A DNA stretch of 7,288 nucleotides from Tissierella_B sp964485455 (lineage in GTDB: Bacteria > Bacillota > Clostridia > Tissierellales > Tissierellaceae): contig CAZAJU010000096.1 in the NCBI GenBank assembly GCA_964485455.1, positions 1-7,288 of the forward strand, given 5' to 3'. Below are positions 4,836-7,288 of the stretch, one piece after another. The notes beneath the pieces are model-generated. The model was not told the DNA's origin, did not search any database, and saw only the letters and a list, made by a program, of their open reading frames with translations. A program made the translations under genes and the position numbers. Positions within the stretch are counted from its first letter, which is position 1. Every line of letters starts with the position of its first letter.

Positions 4836-5459
4836 CTATATTGTTAATACTATTTTTTCTTCTTGTTTTTGATTCAATATGGTGTCCCCTATCAGTATAT
4901 TTAATGTAGCACCAGCTAAGAGTGGATAAATCCTCTTCTCATCAGTAGAATCCATATAAATACTGAATTCAAATGGTTCCATTTTACTACCATTAAGTGA
5001 AGTGATATCTCTTTGGAGGCAGATATTTACTTTAATTATTGGATCAACATCGTAGCTTGATATTGTAAGAGTTGCTTTTCTATTGAAACCATAGGTAATA
5101 GTAGGTGTACTATTAAGACTGTGTACTAATGAAACCAAGTTTTCATTATCCGAATTCAAAACACAAATTTTGCTTCTCTCTAATATATCTTCTACCAAGT
5201 TATCCCCACTATCCTCCAATAGATTATGAACTAATATATCAAAATCTATTTTAGCCATATCTTTTACATTTATATCCTCTTTAAGAAAGTCAAATACAAG
5301 CAATATTAAGTTTGATTTGCAAAAACCTAAAATAGTTTCATCAAAATATTCATAAATCTGCTGAAAATTAGATAATTTTAAAAGCTGTTTAATTATCTTT
5401 TGAACATCCCTATCCTCATCTCTTTCTAGTATCCCTATAAAAAGAATATTCTGTTCCAT
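4836..5459 (-). CDS. Unrecognised protein with a Mur-ligase-like stretch, coupled to the deacetylase
   Basis: I do not recognise this 207-aa protein with certainty. It has no signal peptide or membrane segment. The N-terminal half (1-100) is mixed helix and strand, opening with the hydrophobic strand NILFIGIL. From about residue 99, KICVLNSDNENLV, TYGFNRKATLTISSYDVD and KVNICLQRDI recall the Mur ligase pattern in which an Asn-x-Asp-Asp/Asn turn is followed by a TYG strand. The GTNGKT ATP-binding loop is absent, so catalysis as a ligase is unlikely. The segment MEPFEFSIYMD and the C-terminal YPLLAGATLNILIG are also Mur-like in flavour. ATG at 5457-5459 directly abuts the TAG stop of the deacetylase, with GAGGGA inside that gene's end as its ribosome site, implying translational coupling and a linked role, perhaps in spore cortex metabolism. 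Confidence 0.6.
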   Translation of the reverse strand: MEQNILFIGILERDEDRDVQKIIKQLLKLSNFQQIYEYFDETILGFCKSNLILLVFDFLKEDINVKDMAKIDFDILVHNLLEDSGDNLVEDILERSKICVLNSDNENLVSLVHSLNSTPTITYGFNRKATLTISSYDVDPIIKVNICLQRDITSLNGSKMEPFEFSIYMDSTDEKRIYPLLAGATLNILIGDTILNQKQEEKIVLTI

Positions 5460-6233
5460 CTAATCCCTCATTATTTTTTCATATATTTGTCGTCCACTAT
5501 TATCCATTCTAAAATTATCTCTGTATATTAATTCAGAAATTGGTACTATCTCAAAGCCTTTCTCCTGTAGTGTTTGTATAACAATAGGTAAATATTCCTT
5601 TATATATTTTGCATTATTATGAAATAATATTATTGATCCACTTGAAGTGTTTTTTACTACCGTATCAATTACAGGCTCCACCCCCAACTCCTTCCAATCC
5701 AAAGAATCTATATCCCATTGAATAACATAGTATCCGAGTTCTCTAGCAGTTTGGATTAAGAGATTATTATAGTCTCCAAATGGAGGTCTGAAGAGAAAAG
5801 GCTTAACTGATGTAATCTTCATAATTTTGTCGTGGGTGTCCATTAATTCTTTTGCCATTTGCTCCTTTGATAAAGTAGGCATATTGGGATGGGTTGAAGA
5901 GTGATTTCCAATTTCATGACCTCTATTATGTATTTCCTCTACTCTGTGGGGATATTTATCTACCCAGAATCCAACTAGAAAAAAAGTAGATTTCACATTA
6001 TATCTATCAAGTATATCCAAAATATCATCTGTAAATTCATCTCCATATGCTGCATCAAAAGAAATAGCAATTTTTTTATCATTCCTATCAACTGAATAAA
6101 TTGGAAGTTCTCTGGTTGGCGAAAAAACATTTTGAACATCCACATTGTCGAAGAAAAGAGCGCCAGTGAAAATGAAAATTATAAGTACCATAATACAAAT
6201 TTTAACTACAAATTCATTCTTGAAATATCCCAT
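5460..6233 (-). CDS. PdaB-like polysaccharide deacetylase (sporulation)
   Basis: This 257-aa protein has an N-terminal membrane anchor or uncleaved signal (residues 8-28) and then a NodB deacetylase domain facing the outside. The motifs appear in order: ISFDAAYGDE (57-66, motif 1), HEIGNHSSTH (106-115, with metal-ligand His111 and His115), FRPPFGDYN (148-156, motif 3), DIDSLDW (174-180, motif 4) and ILFHNN (202-207, motif 5 His205). The layout and length match the PdaB spore proteins, which act on or near cortex peptidoglycan. Motif 1 is SFDAA instead of TFDD: the catalytic Asp60 remains but the usual second, metal-binding Asp is Ala61, so metal binding or activity may differ. ATG at 6231-6233 has AGGAGG 7 nt upstream. 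It is the first gene of a two-gene operon. Confidence 0.9.
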   Translation of the reverse strand: MGYFKNEFVVKICIMVLIIFIFTGALFFDNVDVQNVFSPTRELPIYSVDRNDKKIAISFDAAYGDEFTDDILDILDRYNVKSTFFLVGFWVDKYPHRVEEIHNRGHEIGNHSSTHPNMPTLSKEQMAKELMDTHDKIMKITSVKPFLFRPPFGDYNNLLIQTARELGYYVIQWDIDSLDWKELGVEPVIDTVVKNTSSGSIILFHNNAKYIKEYLPIVIQTLQEKGFEIVPISELIYRDNFRMDNSGRQIYEKIMRD

Positions 6234-6423
6234 TCTATCTCCTCCTTTTTTACTAATATTCTATTTTAAAATTATTATTACTAGATTGAGGAGAGAATTT
6301 AATGATAAATACCAATTTTAAAATTTCTATTCATTTTTTTAATTTTTTACCAGGGTAATAAATTTAACATGGGGAATATTATTATTACAACAAGTTTAAC
6401 ATTGTTGTAGAGGAGGAAATAAA
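6234..6423. promoter_or_regulatory. Divergent intergenic region between deacetylase and SASP
   Basis: This 190-nt, very AT-rich region must hold the promoters of both divergent genes. I could not identify a convincing sigma-E, sigma-G or sigma-A promoter in either direction. The best sigma-G-like pair towards the SASP, GAATA at 6374-6378 and CATTGTT at 6400-6406, has a 21-nt spacer and a mismatch. A 12-bp palindrome, AATTTTAAAATT, lies at 6314-6325, and a short ORF with a ribosome site lies at 6302-6358. Confidence 0.5.
6386..6409 (+). promoter_or_regulatory. Leader hairpin next to the SASP ribosome site
   Basis: A perfect 8-bp inverted repeat, TACAACAA (6386-6393) and TTGTTGTA (6402-6409), has an 8-nt loop. 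It ends one base before the AGAGGAGG Shine-Dalgarno of the SASP gene. In RNA it would form a 5' stem flanking the ribosome site, which could protect this abundant, stable mRNA. As DNA it could be an operator. Confidence 0.5.
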
Positions 6424-6630
6424 ATGGCTAACAATAACAAAATAGTAGTTCCTGAAGCTAGGCAGGCATTAGATCAATTAAAGCTTGAAATAGCAAATGA
6501 ACTTGGGATAACTAACTATTCAAACATTGATAAAGGTGAATTACCATCTAGAGTAAATGGTTATGTTGGCGGATATATGGTTAAGAGATTAGTAGAAAGT
6601 GCTCAAAACCAATTAGCAGGTAAATATTAA
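6424..6630 (+). CDS. Major alpha/beta-type small acid-soluble spore protein
   Basis: This 68-aa DNA-binding spore protein has the full-length alpha/beta SASP pattern. The first conserved block is LKLEIANELGI (residues 19-29), containing the germination-protease cleavage site after Glu22. The second is LPSRVNGYVGGYMVKRLVE (40-58), with the diagnostic GYVGGYMVKRLV. It is made in the forespore, saturates spore DNA and is degraded to amino acids at germination. ATG is at 6424-6426 with a strong AGGAGG 7 nt upstream. It stands as a single gene with a long terminator, divergent from the deacetylase. It is unlike the shorter, Lys-rich SASP at 2180-2356, so the window holds two distinct SASP types. 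The promoter was not identified; sigma-G is expected from the family. Confidence 0.97.
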   Translation: MANNNKIVVPEARQALDQLKLEIANELGITNYSNIDKGELPSRVNGYVGGYMVKRLVESAQNQLAGKY

Positions 6631-6636
6631 TTTTAT

Positions 6637-6669
6637 CAAAGAAGTGGTTATCCACTTCTTTGTTTTTTT
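6637..6669 (+). terminator. Strong intrinsic terminator after the SASP gene
   Basis: A perfect 11-bp stem, CAAAGAAGTGG (arms 6637-6647 and 6652-6662), has a TTAT loop and is followed by seven Ts. It starts 6 nt past the SASP stop. Such a stable 3' hairpin suits a highly expressed monocistronic spore mRNA. Confidence 0.95.
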
Positions 6670-6670
6670 A

Positions 6671-6679
6671 TGGTATAAT
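6671..6679 (+). promoter_or_regulatory. Extended -10 promoter of the DUF4364 gene
   Basis: TGGTATAAT is a perfect extended -10 element (TGn plus TATAAT), placed one base after the T-run of the SASP terminator. The position where a -35 box should lie falls inside the terminator stem and does not match TTGACA. Transcription would start near 6686, leaving a leader of about 86 nt. Confidence 0.7.
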
Positions 6680-6691
6680 TAGATATATTTA

Positions 6692-6757
6692 ATAACTAGT
6701 GAAAATTTTATTCTCCTAGTTATGGCCGAATATAGCAAGCGGTTTAATAAAAGCTTG
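6692..6757 (+). promoter_or_regulatory. Two inverted repeats in the DUF4364 leader
   Basis: The predicted 5' leader holds ATAACTAG/CTAGTTAT (6692-6699 and 6716-6723; 8 bp, 16-nt loop) and then CAAGC/GCTTG (6736-6740 and 6753-6757; 5 bp, 12-nt loop), the second ending a few bases before the ribosome site. I recognise no known riboswitch in it. It may be a structured leader or an operator site. Confidence 0.4.
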
Positions 6758-6771
6758 GAAGAGGTGATTTT

Positions 6772-7288
6772 ATGCTATCATATAACACAGAAGAGGTAGC
6801 ACAAAACAAGCTATTGATCTTATATATTATAAAAAACATTCCAAATTCCTTAAATAACACACAGCTCTCTGAACTTATTCTAGAAAAGGGATATATGAAT
6901 TACTTTGTCTTGCAACAGTACTTAATCGAACTTAATGAGGGTGAACTTATTAAATTAGATGAAACTACTTTGAAATATCAACTACTCCAAAAGGGAGAAG
7001 ATATGCTTGAAATGTTTGAGGGTAAAATTCCTGAAAGAATTATTCAGGAACTAAACTATGAATTTAATCATATTGAGAAAGCCAAGATAAAGGAAACCCA
7101 GGTAATTGGAGACTATTACCAAAAAGAGAATCAACAATTTACAGTTAATCTAAAGCTTGTGGAAAATGATGAAACATTATTTAGCCTCTATTTCGATGTG
7201 GCTACAGAAGACCAAAGCAGGAAAATCACTAATCTCTGGAAGGAAAATACCCAGTATCTATATGAGAATATACTCCAGCTTTTTATAA
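6772..7288 (+). CDS. DUF4364 family protein, 3' end cut by window edge
   Basis: The reading frame stays open from ATG at 6772 to the window end: 172 codons plus one base. Members of this clostridial family are, from memory, about 170-180 aa, so only the last few residues are probably missing. The opening NKLLILYIIKNIP, then TQLSELILEKGYMNYFVLQQ, split here at residue 52, and LIELNEGELIKL are typical of the family. Residues 9-90 read as a winged-helix-like DNA-binding fold, followed by a mixed alpha/beta C-terminal half (about 100-172). It is a likely cytoplasmic regulator of unknown target. AGGTGA lies 4 nt before the start. It has its own promoter and structured leader after the SASP terminator. 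Confidence 0.88.
   Translation, partial: MLSYNTEEVAQNKLLILYIIKNIPNSLNNTQLSELILEKGYMNYFVLQQYLIELNEGELIKLDETTLKYQLLQKGEDMLEMFEGKIPERIIQELNYEFNHIEKAKIKETQVIGDYYQKENQQFTVNLKLVENDETLFSLYFDVATEDQSRKITNLWKENTQYLYENILQLFI

Noticed and set aside
6374..6406. Sigma-G promoter for the major SASP
   Set aside because: GAATA and CATTGTT are 21 nt apart and the -10 has a mismatch; too poor to call.

Overview
The window looks like a piece of chromosome from a low-GC, endospore-forming anaerobe of the Clostridia/Tissierellia type. The reasons are its AT-rich base composition, strong AGGAGG ribosome binding sites, two alpha/beta-type small acid-soluble spore proteins (SASPs), a PdaB-like polysaccharide deacetylase, and a DUF4364 gene, a family I associate with Clostridia. 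No transposase, phage gene or CRISPR array is visible. Assignment to a genus is not possible from the sequence alone.

Layout, left to right. Positions 1-500 are a tRNA cluster read on the minus strand: a tRNA-Phe(GAA) with encoded CCA, then a tRNA-Gly(GCC) cut by the window edge. Upstream of tRNA-Phe lies a decayed second tRNA-Phe copy whose D-loop is split by a 66-nt hairpin-rich insert. The spacers hold several small palindromes. A near-consensus sigma-A promoter (TTGACA-17-TATACT) for the cluster sits inside and just past the 3' end of hslO. Positions 501-2356 hold a tight minus-strand group: a 58-codon minor SASP, a YqeM-like methyltransferase and hslO (Hsp33). A sigma-G-like promoter stands just before the SASP. 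Positions 2397-3326 encode a CPBP membrane protease, 3429-3953 a hypoxanthine phosphoribosyltransferase with its own extended -10 promoter, and 4034-4702 a tandem-OB-fold SSB-like protein. Positions 4836-6233 hold a translationally coupled pair: the deacetylase, then a protein of unknown function with a Mur-ligase-like stretch. From 6424 the plus strand carries a major SASP with a strong terminator, then the DUF4364 gene, which runs off the right edge.

How they fit together: the spore theme recurs through the two SASPs (forespore DNA protection), the deacetylase (cortex or spore-envelope peptidoglycan) and probably its coupled partner. The remaining genes are housekeeping: purine salvage, redox chaperone, ssDNA binding, tRNAs. 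The minor SASP, methyltransferase and hslO seem to share a transcript, which would put a stress chaperone under forespore control as well.

Most of the window is ordinary core genome. The least ordinary parts are the interrupted tRNA-Phe relic with its small palindromes, the unrecognised partner of the deacetylase, and the SSB-like protein without an acidic tail.
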